A stretch of DNA of 64,000 bases from Bacillota bacterium (GTDB lineage: Bacteria; Bacillota; Clostridia; Lachnospirales; Anaerotignaceae), in the NCBI GenBank assembly GCA_019422105.1, contig JAHZDZ010000010.1, positions 62,001 through 126,000 of the forward strand. Direction: 5' to 3'. The notes under the pieces were generated by a model that worked only from the letters and a program-made list of their open reading frames with translations, searched no databases and was not told where the DNA came from. Both the position numbers and the translations under genes were made by a program. This document shows, piece by piece, positions 31,716 to 40,856 of the stretch (the first letter of the stretch is position 1; every line of letters begins with the position of its first letter).

Positions 31716-32654
31716 TTATTCTTCTATTTCTTTATCCATTCGCAGCCCCTTATACACAGGCTGCCGCATACCGCCGCTGGATGTTTTTTCCATGTACTTG
31801 ACGGTGCACACGAGCTTCGGCTCAATCCACACCGCCTCGTCATTACGGCTTTTATTTGCTGGATAGGATTTGAAGGGTGCAGAGTCCAATCTTTCTTGCC
31901 CCGCTATGATTTTAAAATCAGCTCTGGAAATCCCCATAGTCACATGACCTTTGTATATCAATTCATCATCCCTGTACTGCCCCAGTACAAGACTTGTGAT
32001 GGAGGGGCTTTTAATGATATAGCCGCAGACAATAAAATCCTCGTTCTTCAGATATTTTATTTTTATCCAGTCCTTCGTGTGCTTGTCAAAAAAATACTTG
32101 CTGTCCTTTCTTTTGGCTACAATGCCTTCCAAATCCTTTTGCTTTGCCAGCTCATAAAGCGCCTTACCCTGTTTTTCAATTACTTTGGATAAAGCAAATT
32201 TTTCGTTTTGAGTTTTGATTGCCTTCTCCAGCAGTTTCTTTCGTTCGGTTAAAGGTAAATCTGTGGTCTGCTGGTTATCGTAAAAGAGAATATCATATGC
32301 CACAAAGGTAGCAGGGCTTTTCTGCGCCGCCAGCTCAATTTTAAATTTATTGCTCATTAGGCTTCTTGCCTGTATATCTGAGAAGCTTGGAACGCCATTT
32401 TTCAGCACAATCAGTTCCCCATCCAAAATGCATTTTTTCTTTACACATTTATGGATTTCCCAAAGCTCCGGCACTTTAGGTAGCATTTTGACATTTCTTT
32501 TGTTCCTCAGTTCCGTGCTATTATTATCCAGATAGGCAATACACCGCTCGCCGTCAAGTTTCAGCTCAAACAAATAGTTTTCGCTGTCAAAGGTGTCTTC
32601 CTCACGACCTATGAGCATTGGCTTTATATTTTTATTTTCGAATAAATCTCCCAT
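31716..32654 (-). CDS. ATP-dependent DNA ligase
   Basis: A 312-residue nick-sealing ligase. The adenylation Lys is in FELKLDGERC (motif I, about residue 32), followed by LDGELIVL (motif III), VAYDILFYD (IIIa), LEGIVAKRKDSKY (IV) and WIKIKYLK (V). The C-terminal OB domain with VVTMGISRADF-like sequence ends WIEPKLVCTVKYME. It resembles the ligase part of LigD but lacks polymerase and nuclease parts, and no Ku gene is near. The start is at 32654 or 32669; neither ribosome site is strong. On an ICE it may seal replication or transfer intermediates. Confidence 0.88.
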   Translation of the reverse strand: MGDLFENKNIKPMLIGREEDTFDSENYLFELKLDGERCIAYLDNNSTELRNKRNVKMLPKVPELWEIHKCVKKKCILDGELIVLKNGVPSFSDIQARSLMSNKFKIELAAQKSPATFVAYDILFYDNQQTTDLPLTERKKLLEKAIKTQNEKFALSKVIEKQGKALYELAKQKDLEGIVAKRKDSKYFFDKHTKDWIKIKYLKNEDFIVCGYIIKSPSITSLVLGQYRDDELIYKGHVTMGISRADFKIIAGQERLDSAPFKSYPANKSRNDEAVWIEPKLVCTVKYMEKTSSGGMRQPVYKGLRMDKEIEE

Positions 32655-32715
32655 TTTGACACATCCCATTTCATTTGGAATTATTATGTCCGCTTAGACT
32701 ACTATTTATTTTATT

Positions 32716-32759
32716 CGAAAAACAAAATAGGGATGGAGATACTAATCTCAATCCCTATT
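32716..32759 (-). terminator. Terminator after the HTH_16-like gene
   Basis: AATAGGGATGGAGAT and ATCTCAATCCCTATT (32726-32740 and 32745-32759) pair with one mismatch; the minus-strand tail is TTTGTTTTT. Confidence 0.75.
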
Positions 32760-32880
32760 CTTCTCTTTCTGTAACAGAAAGTTAAATTGAATTACTTCGG
32801 TGTTCATGTAGAACAAGACCCGTGTTCAATTATAGAGAAGCATATTGCTCCCTTGGTCTTAATTAAAATTTTTTCTGTGT

Positions 32881-33114
32881 TTATTCCGGATCATCCATCG
32901 GAAATTTTGGTATTTCCTCAATCAGTTTCAGAGCCAAGGATTGACGCATATCCTCGTCAATAACCTTTTTATAGCTTCCGTCAGGCTGTCTTTTCTTTAT
33001 GGTTGCCATCTTGTCTAAAAAATCCGCATAATGTTCGATTATCTTATCAATTGCCCATTTTTCGCCTTTAATAGCCGCGCAAATCGTAGCAGTCTCCGGT
33101 AATTTATCCCCCAT
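32881..33114 (-). CDS. HTH_16-type small conjugative-element protein
   Basis: A 77-residue protein with the pattern of the helix-turn-helix proteins of Tn916/Tn1549-like elements: GEKWAIDKIIEHYADFLDKM, a KKRQPDGSYKKVIDEDMRQ turn and a C-terminal LALKLIEEIPKF. Related to the N-terminal region of sigma-like regulators. AGGGGGATTTTT precedes the ATG. The right-hand repeat retains only a broken 3' piece of this gene (41113-41182), so this is the only intact copy. Confidence 0.72.
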   Translation of the reverse strand: MGDKLPETATICAAIKGEKWAIDKIIEHYADFLDKMATIKKRQPDGSYKKVIDEDMRQSLALKLIEEIPKFPMDDPE

Positions 33115-33190
33115 AAAAATCCCCCTAATTATTAAGATAATATAATTATACCATGCTGATTATTTTAAAAACAAAATATACAAATTCTCC

Positions 33191-33445
33191 CTATTTAATT
33201 ACATATAAATTACTGCTTCTCCCTCCGTTTTCACGAATCCTTTTTTCTATTTCTATGTACCCGTAGAATTCCAAATCCTTTAAAGCCCTTCTTACAGTGC
33301 TGACCGATAGATGTAAATCCTTTGCTATCCTTTTCAATGAAGGGAAGCTTTTACCTTCTTTATCCGCTCTATCCCACAGGTAGAAATATACCAGTACAGC
33401 TCGGTGGGGGATACCTGAATCATATATCTCTCTTTTATTACGCAA
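33191..33445 (-). CDS. Winged-helix (HTH_36-like) protein, copy 1
   Basis: An 84-residue protein: AVLVYFYLWDRADKEGKSFP is the first helix pair, LKRIAKDLHLSVSTVRRALKDLE the recognition unit and YIEIEKRIRENGGRSSNLY the wing. This fold occurs as the N-terminal domain of ICE replication initiators and in small regulators. It differs from the copy at 41207 by five residues. It follows the coupling-protein 3' end by 15 bp in both copies. Confidence 0.8.
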   Translation of the reverse strand: MRNKREIYDSGIPHRAVLVYFYLWDRADKEGKSFPSLKRIAKDLHLSVSTVRRALKDLEFYGYIEIEKRIRENGGRSSNLYVIK

Positions 33446-33460
33446 CTACTTCACCTCTCT

Positions 33461-33855
33461 TTAACATCTGAGGTTCTTTGCAATTTTTACGATGTTCCTT
33501 TCCGCAATATCATCTTCGTCCTCCACATCCTCATCTGCGACATACCTCCTTTCTATCATTTTCTCAATAAATCTCTTGTCGGCGTAGCTTACTTTTCTAA
33601 CCACGGCTTCCGGTATATCATATTTTTCATCCAATTCAATTCCCCATAAAAAAAACAGTCTCAGAATGGTTTTCATGTGGTTTACGCCTGTCCTTGTCAC
33701 GATGAACGTATCTTTTGGCATGGATTTCAACTCGTTTGGTGTTATGAGGGGACGGCCTGTCATCCGGAGTGATTTCGACTGGTCTTTCCCTCTTGACACG
33801 CTGCCTGTCATTACTGTCCGTTCCCCAAGGTTTTTGAACAATCTTTGGCCGTTTT
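33461..33855 (-). pseudogene. Truncated VirD4 coupling-protein gene (C-terminal 122 codons)
   Basis: The frame from about NLGERTVMTG to NLRC matches the C-terminus of the full coupling protein at 41477-43270 with four substitutions (Arg/Lys, Arg/Gln, Asn/Asp, His/Pro). Homology ends near 33855, where unrelated cargo DNA begins; no ATPase core is present. It cannot act as a coupling protein. The last 70 codons are identical in DNA to the full gene, a sign of recent exchange. Confidence 0.9.
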
Positions 33856-33992
33856 GGTGACCAAGCTGTCTATTGGGGTTCTAGTCATAAATAAAACCCC
33901 CAAATTGTGTAATTTTATCTTACATCAGTTTGGAGGTTTATATAAAAACTTTAGATCCGTCCCCTTTGTTGATTTCTATGTACGTATTTCAG
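33856..33992. other. Cargo/backbone junction with inverted repeats
   Basis: GGGGTT...AAACCCCC (33877-33902) and CCCCCAAA...TTTGGAGG (33897-33939) overlap and can form alternative hairpins. No transposase frame is present. It may be a terminator for the carrier gene, or the end of a lost insertion sequence. Confidence 0.4.
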
Positions 33993-35132
33993 CTACTCAA
34001 CATTTTTAATCTTGTCTGTATCAGCTTTATTCGCTCTTTTTGATTCTGTAACTATATAAATTCTATAAATTACGGCAAAGATATAAACGCCAAGTCCAAC
34101 ACGTCCAGACACTGAAACAAGGATATTAATGATTTGCGCATAGGAACCAGCAAAGCTGATAATGAGAGCAAGCAATACAATAATGCTTCCAATCACCTTG
34201 AAGCGAATGGTGTTTGTCTCAGCAAAATACTCAGCACAAATTATGGCAATGGGTGCAGTTGTCGTAAAAGATGCAGCAACAATCATCAATGTCAATACAG
34301 TGGCAAGAACAGGGGCACTGGCAGTGGCAATTGCAAGATTTGGAGCCGCTGTTCCAATCACGACGCTCATATTGGAAATCTGGGATAATACCATTAAGAT
34401 GATTACACCCGCAAGTATTGTGTAGGACAAAAAAATCCAGAGAGTTGTTTCTCGCTTGTTTGCTTTAGGGTCAAGCATATAACAACTAACATAATATGGA
34501 ATGACAAACAAAATCAAGTATGTATGGTGCAGTACAGTGGCGCTAACCCATGATGAACTCGTTTTGATAATGCTGTCGGAGGCAAGAGCCATTGCTGACC
34601 CCTGTGTCAGCCCATCAGCAGGATTTATAATGCCGAACAAAAAAACGGCAGCCATTGTAATAAGAATTAAAGGTGCAATTTTACTGATGATGTCAATAAT
34701 TTTCTTAAATCCAAAAAGAACAGATATGATGCAAAGAGCGGCTAGCAAGACAGCACCTATATAATAAGGCCAGCCGTAATATTGATTGAGCAATGAGCCT
34801 GTTCCGGATATTAGCTGAATCATTGTACAGAATACAAATGCAACAGTATAGTAATAGATAGCAGATCCTACATATTTTCCTAAAAACCAGATAAAACACT
34901 CTTTTGCGTTCGCAATGTTGTTTTTTTGGCAGACTCTGATAATTATCAGAGCCAACGCAGCTAAAAGAATATGCTGAATAATGACCCCCGCTACACCTAT
35001 GACACCGTGGGCGGAATAGGTCTGAAAAAACTCCTGACCTGTTCCTGTAGAGGCGCCAATATAATAAGCAATCATGCCGCCTACCATACTGAAAATAAAT
35101 CCCGCTCTAACTTTTTCGCTTTTTTCTACCAT
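33993..35132 (-). CDS. YkvI-type membrane transporter
   Basis: A 379-residue protein with about ten membrane segments. The first segment pair contains YIGASTGTGQEFFQTYSAHG, the signature of the YkvI family in the amino-acid transporter (APC/NSS-like) superfamily. GGAGGATATGTT precedes the ATG. It is the last gene of a three-gene minus-strand run (gamma-lyase, M24 hydrolase, carrier), 30 bp after the hydrolase, so it probably imports their substrate or exports a product. Confidence 0.82.
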   Translation of the reverse strand: MVEKSEKVRAGFIFSMVGGMIAYYIGASTGTGQEFFQTYSAHGVIGVAGVIIQHILLAALALIIIRVCQKNNIANAKECFIWFLGKYVGSAIYYYTVAFVFCTMIQLISGTGSLLNQYYGWPYYIGAVLLAALCIISVLFGFKKIIDIISKIAPLILITMAAVFLFGIINPADGLTQGSAMALASDSIIKTSSSWVSATVLHHTYLILFVIPYYVSCYMLDPKANKRETTLWIFLSYTILAGVIILMVLSQISNMSVVIGTAAPNLAIATASAPVLATVLTLMIVAASFTTTAPIAIICAEYFAETNTIRFKVIGSIIVLLALIISFAGSYAQIINILVSVSGRVGLGVYIFAVIYRIYIVTESKRANKADTDKIKNVE

Positions 35133-35162
35133 AACATATCCTCCAAAGACGTTTATTAACGT

Positions 35163-36335
35163 CTACTTCTTAATGATTAAGTCAAAAGGATAATTTGACA
35201 TTTTCTCATAACCGGTTTCTGTTACTCTGAAACACTGGCTAATCGAAATTCCAAAATCATCATAATACATACCAGGAATACAGTGGAAAACCATGTTTGG
35301 CTGAAGTACCGTTTTATCTCCAGGGCGTAAACTAGCAGTGTGCTCACCCCAGTCAGGAGGAAAGTTAAGGCCTGTGGAATAACCAATACGAGACTCTTTA
35401 TCTACCCCATATTTTGCAACTGTTTTACGCCATGCAGCCTCAAGGTCTTCACAAGTAGCTCCCGGTTTTACAGTATCAAGTGCTGCCTCCAGCCCTTCAA
35501 TTGTTACCTTTGCGTACTTTTCAATCTCAGCGGAAGGTTGACCAAGACAAACTGTACGTGACATTGGGCAATGATACCTTGAGTAGCAACCCGCAATCTC
35601 GATATACATAGACATATTGTCAATATAACGGCTGTCATTCCATGTTAAATGAGGAGCGCCGGCTGTATCGCCGCTGGGCATTAGAGGCATAATTGCAGCA
35701 TAGTCACCGCCAAACTCAGGTAATCCTTTGACTTGTGCATTGAGTATTGCCGCCGCAACATCGCTTTGACGTGCACCCGGGTTGAAAGCATCAATACCAG
35801 CCTGCATGGCAACATCAACTATTTTTCCTGCACGGCGAATCATCTCTATTTCAGCATCAGATTTAACAACTTTGACCCAGTTTACAATTAAATCGCCGTT
35901 TACAAACTTAGCATCAGGCAACCCCTTCTTAAGTGCCTCAAAGGCTGCAGCAGAAAACCAGTAGTTATCCATTTCCACACCGATAGTTTTATTGCCATAA
36001 CCGAGGCTTTTCAAGGTTTCAGCCATATGATCCATAGGGTGACAGGTTGGATTTTGAACGTAATAATCAGGCCAAGGATGCACATGATTTTCGTCCAAAT
36101 ATGTAGTTTTTACAACACCTGCAAACGAATCCATATAGCGTCCCAAAAAATGTGGTATTTCATCATCAAGAGCAACAACAACAGCTTGGTGTACATAGAA
36201 AGTCCATGCGTTATGACCCATCAAATAGCACATATTTGCGGGGTTACTGATAAAAAGTACATCGATACCTTTTTCGCTCATGGATTTTTTGACTTTTGCA
36301 AGCCTATCCATATACTCTTTTTTTTCAAACATCAT
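35163..36335 (-). CDS. M24-fold hydrolase, creatinase/ectoine hydrolase-like
   Basis: A 390-residue pita-bread-fold protein. The N-terminal domain (about 1-150, NPANMCYLMGHNAWTFYVHQ, IGVEMDNYWFSAAAFE) and APHLTWND strongly recall ectoine hydrolase DoeA and creatinases. The five M24 metal ligands seem lost: the usual D...D of the DxTRT strand reads EIAGCY...CPMSRTV, FTIEPG reads FHCIPG and the last Glu is replaced (GISISQ). Metal-free C-N hydrolysis, as in creatinase, is therefore likely. GAGGAGGC precedes the ATG at 36335. Its partners suggest an amide or cyclic amidine of an amino acid as substrate. Confidence 0.82.
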   Translation of the reverse strand: MMFEKKEYMDRLAKVKKSMSEKGIDVLFISNPANMCYLMGHNAWTFYVHQAVVVALDDEIPHFLGRYMDSFAGVVKTTYLDENHVHPWPDYYVQNPTCHPMDHMAETLKSLGYGNKTIGVEMDNYWFSAAAFEALKKGLPDAKFVNGDLIVNWVKVVKSDAEIEMIRRAGKIVDVAMQAGIDAFNPGARQSDVAAAILNAQVKGLPEFGGDYAAIMPLMPSGDTAGAPHLTWNDSRYIDNMSMYIEIAGCYSRYHCPMSRTVCLGQPSAEIEKYAKVTIEGLEAALDTVKPGATCEDLEAAWRKTVAKYGVDKESRIGYSTGLNFPPDWGEHTASLRPGDKTVLQPNMVFHCIPGMYYDDFGISISQCFRVTETGYEKMSNYPFDLIIKK

Positions 36336-36499
36336 AGTTTTCTGCCTCCTCGTATAAATCATATATAATTAGGTTATTGTTACATAACTTCAACAATCTT
36401 CCGTTTTAAAGCTCACCACATTATCTTTGTTTCTTGATAAACATACTTAGATATTGCAAATTATTGATACAGAATATAATATTGAATCACAATGATATA

Positions 36500-37696
36500 T
36501 CAGATTAAAGCGAGTGCCTGATCTAAATCAGCAATTAAATCTTCTACATCTTCAATACCAATTGACAGTCGAACCTGACCATCATAAATTTCAGAAGCAT
36601 ATCGCTCTTCAGGGGTCATATCAAAATGACTCATGGATGGTGAGTGCTGAATCAAGGAGTCCACATTGCCCAAACTAGTTGCAAGGCTAAACACCTTTAC
36701 ATTATTCATCACCGTTCGTACGGCATCCATGCCGCCTTTTATATCCACGCTCATCATGCCACCAAAACCACCGTGCATTTGCTTTTTAGCAATTTCATGT
36801 GTAGGATGACTTTCTAAACCAGGATAGTACACACGGTCAATTTTAGGATGTTTTTCTAAATGTTTCGCTACCTTCATAGCATTCTCACAATGACGTTCCA
36901 TGCGGATTCCCAAAGTTTTCATACCTTGCATTAACTGCCAAGCCGCAAATGGGTCTAAAACAGCACCAAAGCACTGTAAAAACGGCATCCTGCAACGGTC
37001 AATACGTTTCTTGCTACCAGCAATCACACCAGCGGTAACAGTGCCATGACCATTCAGATATTTAGTTGCACTGTGGACAACCATATCTGCACCAAGAGCT
37101 ATTGGATTTTGAAGATAAGGTGATGCAAAGGTGCTGTCAACAATCATGGTTATACCTGGGTGTTTACGCACAACCTGAGCTATACCTGAAATGTCGCTAA
37201 CCTTTAGTGTAGGATTGGCTGGTGTTTCTACATATACAAGAGAAGTATTTGATTGGATAGCTTTTTCTACAGCTGCAACATTCGTTGTATCCACACGAGT
37301 ATAAGTAACTCCCAGATTAATCAAAATTTTGGCAAACAATGCATAGGAGCAACCATAAATTACATCGCCAAAAATTACATGGTCACCTGCTTTAACAACG
37401 CTCATAACAGCAGTTGAAATTGCTCCAAGCCCAGATGCCAATGCTAAAGCGGCCTCAGCATGCTCTAAATGTGCAATTTTTTTCTCCAACTCATCGCAGT
37501 TAGGGCTACCAAAACGGCTATACACGAATCCTTCATCAACATGTTGGTTCAAATAAACAGCTGCGTCAAAGTTTTCTAAAATGTAGGTACTTGTCTGATA
37601 AATAGGACTAACGTGAGCCATTGCCTTTGATTCATAACTTCCTGTCAAAGGTGCATGTATTTGCTCGGCGTGTAATAAATCAGTGTTGATCTTCAT
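36500..37696 (-). CDS. Cys/Met-metabolism PLP enzyme, methionine gamma-lyase-like
   Basis: A 398-residue fold-type I PLP enzyme. The Schiff-base Lys is in SATKYLNGHGT (about 210), the phosphate site in SGLGAIST (about 88-95), and YGCSYALF (about 115) has the Cys that typifies methionine gamma-lyases; other motifs are DEGFVYSRFGSPN and SLGNVDSLIQHP-like SLIQHSPSMSH. It would split Met (or homocysteine, S-alkyl-cysteine) into a thiol, ammonia and 2-oxo acid. GGGAGGATAA precedes the ATG. It diverges from the PucR regulator gene. Confidence 0.87.
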   Translation of the reverse strand: MKINTDLLHAEQIHAPLTGSYESKAMAHVSPIYQTSTYILENFDAAVYLNQHVDEGFVYSRFGSPNCDELEKKIAHLEHAEAALALASGLGAISTAVMSVVKAGDHVIFGDVIYGCSYALFAKILINLGVTYTRVDTTNVAAVEKAIQSNTSLVYVETPANPTLKVSDISGIAQVVRKHPGITMIVDSTFASPYLQNPIALGADMVVHSATKYLNGHGTVTAGVIAGSKKRIDRCRMPFLQCFGAVLDPFAAWQLMQGMKTLGIRMERHCENAMKVAKHLEKHPKIDRVYYPGLESHPTHEIAKKQMHGGFGGMMSVDIKGGMDAVRTVMNNVKVFSLATSLGNVDSLIQHSPSMSHFDMTPEERYASEIYDGQVRLSIGIEDVEDLIADLDQALALI

Positions 37697-37820
37697 AATT
37701 ATTATCCTCCCTGTTAATTATATAAATGAAAGTTTTATTTGTATCTTGATAATAGCATTTTGTTTTAATGACAACAATATACATAATGTAAGATAAAATA
37801 TTTCATACTATTATACAATA

Positions 37821-37848
37821 TTGACTATAAATATTTTTCATCTATAAT
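37821..37848 (+). promoter_or_regulatory. Promoter of the PucR gene
   Basis: TTGACT (37821-37826) and TATAAT (37843-37848) with 16-bp spacing. A GTATA-N7-TATAC type dyad lies just downstream (37854-37872) and could be a regulator site in this divergent control region. Confidence 0.7.
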
Positions 37849-37903
37849 ATAAAGTATACATGCTGTATATACCACGTCAAAAAAAAATTAAGGGAGTGAG
37901 ATA

Positions 37904-39442
37904 ATGTATACACTTGGTGATTTTTTGGAAAGTCATATTACTCCAGATATTCATATTTTAACTCATTCTATCGATTTCTCTAACATACCCGTCAGGAGTA
38001 TATCTGTACAGGAATTACCATTGGACGATTTTGTTCGTGAGGATGAATTAGTTCTATCAACAGCATTAGGTTGTGATAAAGACCATGAGAAATTTAAACA
38101 TTTAATCGCCGGAGCAGTTTCAGCACATGCTTCAGCCATTATTTTTACCTTTAATAATAAAAACATGACTATACCCAATGATGTTTTAGATTTTGCGAAT
38201 TCTAATGGCATGCCGTTGTTTCAAATTCCTTGGGAATACCGTTTTTCTGTTATAATATCTGACGTTATGGCTGCTATTGAGGAGGAAAAGTTCTCAAGAT
38301 TCAAGACTGTTCAAAATAGTCTTTTCAATTTATTCTTTGAGGGAAAATCTTTGCAGGAAGCAGTTCTATGTATTTCCCAAGCGTTCAATTGCACTGTCCG
38401 TGTCACAGATACTGAGTCGAATGTAGTCAGAGAAAGCTGTATTGATGCAGATTTAACTACGCAAAACAACATAAATGCTCAGGTGAGTATTTTTTTTCAC
38501 GGCAATCTTTTTGGCTATTTACATCTTGAGTCTATCAAAATTGACATGCTTGAAACTGACCCGACTTTTGAAAAATATTTAGGATTCCCATTGTCCCTAT
38601 GGTTTAACAAAAAAAACATTGAAGCTGCGGCAGAGATGCGTTTAAAAAATGACTTTGTTCGAAACCTTGCCACTAAAAATTACACTTCATTTCAAGAAAT
38701 GGTTCAGCAAGGAAAACATCTAGGCTTTGACCTTACAAAATCTTACACCTGTATCGTTATGAAAATTGTCTCAAAGGATCGAAAAACTGCGTTACTAGAA
38801 TATTCAACCGACCTTACCCGCAGTATTGAAAAAACAGAAGAAATTATGCTAAAAGAAGGAAGACGGCGACAATTGAGCATAATGGCTACAAATCTTAGTC
38901 TAAAGTTTACAATTTTTCTGGAAAACAAAACACCTTATGCGGAACAAGAAGTTCAGCAATATGTGGACAGTGTGGATATACAAATTAAACACGAATTTCC
39001 TGATTTTTGTTGTATGTGGGGAATCAGCGAATCTCGAATAGGCGTATCTGACTTTGGACAGTTATATGCCAATGCTTCTTTAGCTTTGCAATATTGTTTT
39101 TTATCAGGGGGAATGCAACATCGTATTAGCTATAAGGATACAAAAAAAGCTCTAATTATCTCAGTTCTTTCCAATCACACTGAAATCAAAAAAAATGCAC
39201 ATGAAATTATTCAACCGCTAATAGATTATGATGAGAATTCTGGTGTTGGACTTTTGCAAACACTAAACGAATATATTCGAACCAACTACAATATTAGTCA
39301 AACAGCTCGAAACCTTCATATTCATCGTCAATCGCTTTTGTATCGATTAAAAAAAATCAGTTCGTTAACAGGAATGTCCATTGATGAGCATGACGACCTC
39401 TTTGTGTTAGAAGCATTCACAAAGATTTATACATCTTATTAA
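37904..39442 (+). CDS. PucR-family transcriptional regulator
   Basis: A 512-residue regulator. The N-terminal PucR domain (about 1-125) includes VSVQELPLDDFVREDELVLST-like sequence; a GGDEF-like CdaR domain lies at about 290-430; the C-terminus is a helix-turn-helix with NISQTARNLHIHRQSLLYRL (about 460-480). Such proteins activate purine or amino-acid catabolic genes in the presence of their substrate. GGGAGTGAG precedes the ATG. It separates the leftward lyase/hydrolase/carrier genes from the rightward M20 gene and probably controls both. Confidence 0.9.
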   Translation: MYTLGDFLESHITPDIHILTHSIDFSNIPVRSISVQELPLDDFVREDELVLSTALGCDKDHEKFKHLIAGAVSAHASAIIFTFNNKNMTIPNDVLDFANSNGMPLFQIPWEYRFSVIISDVMAAIEEEKFSRFKTVQNSLFNLFFEGKSLQEAVLCISQAFNCTVRVTDTESNVVRESCIDADLTTQNNINAQVSIFFHGNLFGYLHLESIKIDMLETDPTFEKYLGFPLSLWFNKKNIEAAAEMRLKNDFVRNLATKNYTSFQEMVQQGKHLGFDLTKSYTCIVMKIVSKDRKTALLEYSTDLTRSIEKTEEIMLKEGRRRQLSIMATNLSLKFTIFLENKTPYAEQEVQQYVDSVDIQIKHEFPDFCCMWGISESRIGVSDFGQLYANASLALQYCFLSGGMQHRISYKDTKKALIISVLSNHTEIKKNAHEIIQPLIDYDENSGVGLLQTLNEYIRTNYNISQTARNLHIHRQSLLYRLKKISSLTGMSIDEHDDLFVLEAFTKIYTSY

Positions 39443-39575
39443 AACCTCCTAGTACAATTTTACTTATAAACGCATCGATTTTATCATACATTTTGTAAGT
39501 TGTTTTACAGCGTTTTTTTGGAGATAATATAATTATTATAAAATCAGTTAATATACAATACTGGAGGTTGTCTAA

Positions 39576-40754
39576 ATGGATATGAATTTATTTGCTACAT
39601 ACGAGAACGAACTTATTTCTCTTCGCCGTGACATACATATGCATCCCGAATTGGGATTTCAAGAGACTAGAACCGCTGAATTGGTTGAGTCTTATCTACA
39701 TGAATGCGGAATTGAAACAAGTCGTATTGCTAAAACCGGTGTAGTCGGTTTACTTCACGGAAAGAAACCTGGTAAAACACTTCTGTTAAGAGCAGATATG
39801 GACGCACTTCCTATTCAAGAGGATACTGGCTTACCATTTGCCTCAGTAAATAAGGGTGTTATGCATGCATGTGGCCATGACGGACATACTGCAATTTTGC
39901 TTGTAGCCGCAAAAATACTTTCACAAATGACAGAGCAACTTTCGGGAACAATAAAATTTGTTTTTCAGCCTAACGAAGAAGAAGATGGTGCCAGCTATAT
40001 GATAGAAGATGGGGTTTTAAGCAATCCCACAGTTGATTCTTCTTTTGCTCTTCATCTCTGGACTCCTATTCCCAGTGGTAAAATAGGTCTTCAATCAGGG
40101 CCTGTCATGGGTGAGATGTTTATTTTTAAATTGAGAATTAAAGGTCGCAGTGGGCATAGTTCCGCACCTCAAAACTGCAAAGACCCTATTCTATGTGCTT
40201 GTGCTGTTGTTCAAAATATTCAAGCAATTCAAACGCGCGAAATTTCGGCTTTAGAGCCCACTAGCATTGTAGTAGGAAAGATTAACGCAGGTACAGTATG
40301 CAATATTATTCCTGATATCGCCGAAATTGAAGGAACTCTCCGCTATCTTTATGATGGAGATGATAATGGTCCGCAACATCCTAAAATTAGATTTCGTAGG
40401 ATGGTAGAAGGTATCTGTCAGGCGTTTGATGTAGATTGTGAAATTGAATTTATACCGAGCAATTATACAGTAATCAATGATGAATCCAGCGTATCTTTCT
40501 TGAAAAATCAAGTCCTTCCACATTTTGTAAGTTCAGAAGAAATTATTCCATATAATTGTATGGCTGGTGAGGATTTTTCTGCATTTACAAATCATAGCGG
40601 TATACCTGGAGCATTAATTTTTGTTGGGACAGGAAACTCCGCAGTTGGTAGCGATAAGGATCATCATAATGCAAGGTTTACAATTGATGAAAGCACTTTA
40701 ATGACTGGAGTAAAGTTGCACGTTTTTACGGCTTTGGAGTTTTTACATCTGTAG
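39576..40754 (+). CDS. M20D amidohydrolase (aminoacylase-like)
   Basis: A 392-residue cytoplasmic metal amidohydrolase. DIHMHPELGFQE near residue 19, LLRADMDALPIQ near 68, HACGHDGHTAI near 97 (metal Cys/His), FQPNEEE near 130 (catalytic Glu) and GRSGHSSAP near 185 are present. The C-terminal metal ligand appears as DHHNARFTID where HN.F-type motifs are usual. CTGGAGG precedes the ATG. With the M24 hydrolase and gamma-lyase it suggests stepwise cleavage of an N-acyl sulfur amino acid. It is a paralogue of the chromosomal M20D enzyme at 5008 but only distantly alike. Confidence 0.88.
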   Translation: MDMNLFATYENELISLRRDIHMHPELGFQETRTAELVESYLHECGIETSRIAKTGVVGLLHGKKPGKTLLLRADMDALPIQEDTGLPFASVNKGVMHACGHDGHTAILLVAAKILSQMTEQLSGTIKFVFQPNEEEDGASYMIEDGVLSNPTVDSSFALHLWTPIPSGKIGLQSGPVMGEMFIFKLRIKGRSGHSSAPQNCKDPILCACAVVQNIQAIQTREISALEPTSIVVGKINAGTVCNIIPDIAEIEGTLRYLYDGDDNGPQHPKIRFRRMVEGICQAFDVDCEIEFIPSNYTVINDESSVSFLKNQVLPHFVSSEEIIPYNCMAGEDFSAFTNHSGIPGALIFVGTGNSAVGSDKDHHNARFTIDESTLMTGVKLHVFTALEFLHL

Positions 40755-40825
40755 GCCATATTAATGCTGTATCCTGCATCAAGTGCGTAATACCATAAAA
40801 TATACCATTCATTGATATACACAAG

Positions 40826-40856
40826 CAAAGGATATGGTATTACACCATATCCTTTG
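40826..40856. terminator. Terminator at the right end of the cargo
   Basis: CAAAGGATATGG (40826-40837) and CCATATCCTTTG (40845-40856) form a 12-bp perfect stem. The remainder of 40755-41020 contains no gene. Confidence 0.75.

Larger units (their letters stand above)
32765..33855. repeat. Left direct repeat flanking the cargo module
   Basis: This segment matches 41021-41871 in the same orientation. The HTH gene and the coupling-protein 3' end are offset by exactly 8,016 bp; the part left of 33190 is offset by 8,256 bp because the right copy has lost about 240 bp. 33395-33677 looks identical to 41411-41693; the flanks differ at several percent of positions. Confidence 0.9.

Noticed and set aside
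33461..33841. Left coupling-protein copy as a functional small gene
   Set aside because: It lacks membrane segment and Walker motifs, and its first codons are not preceded by a ribosome site.
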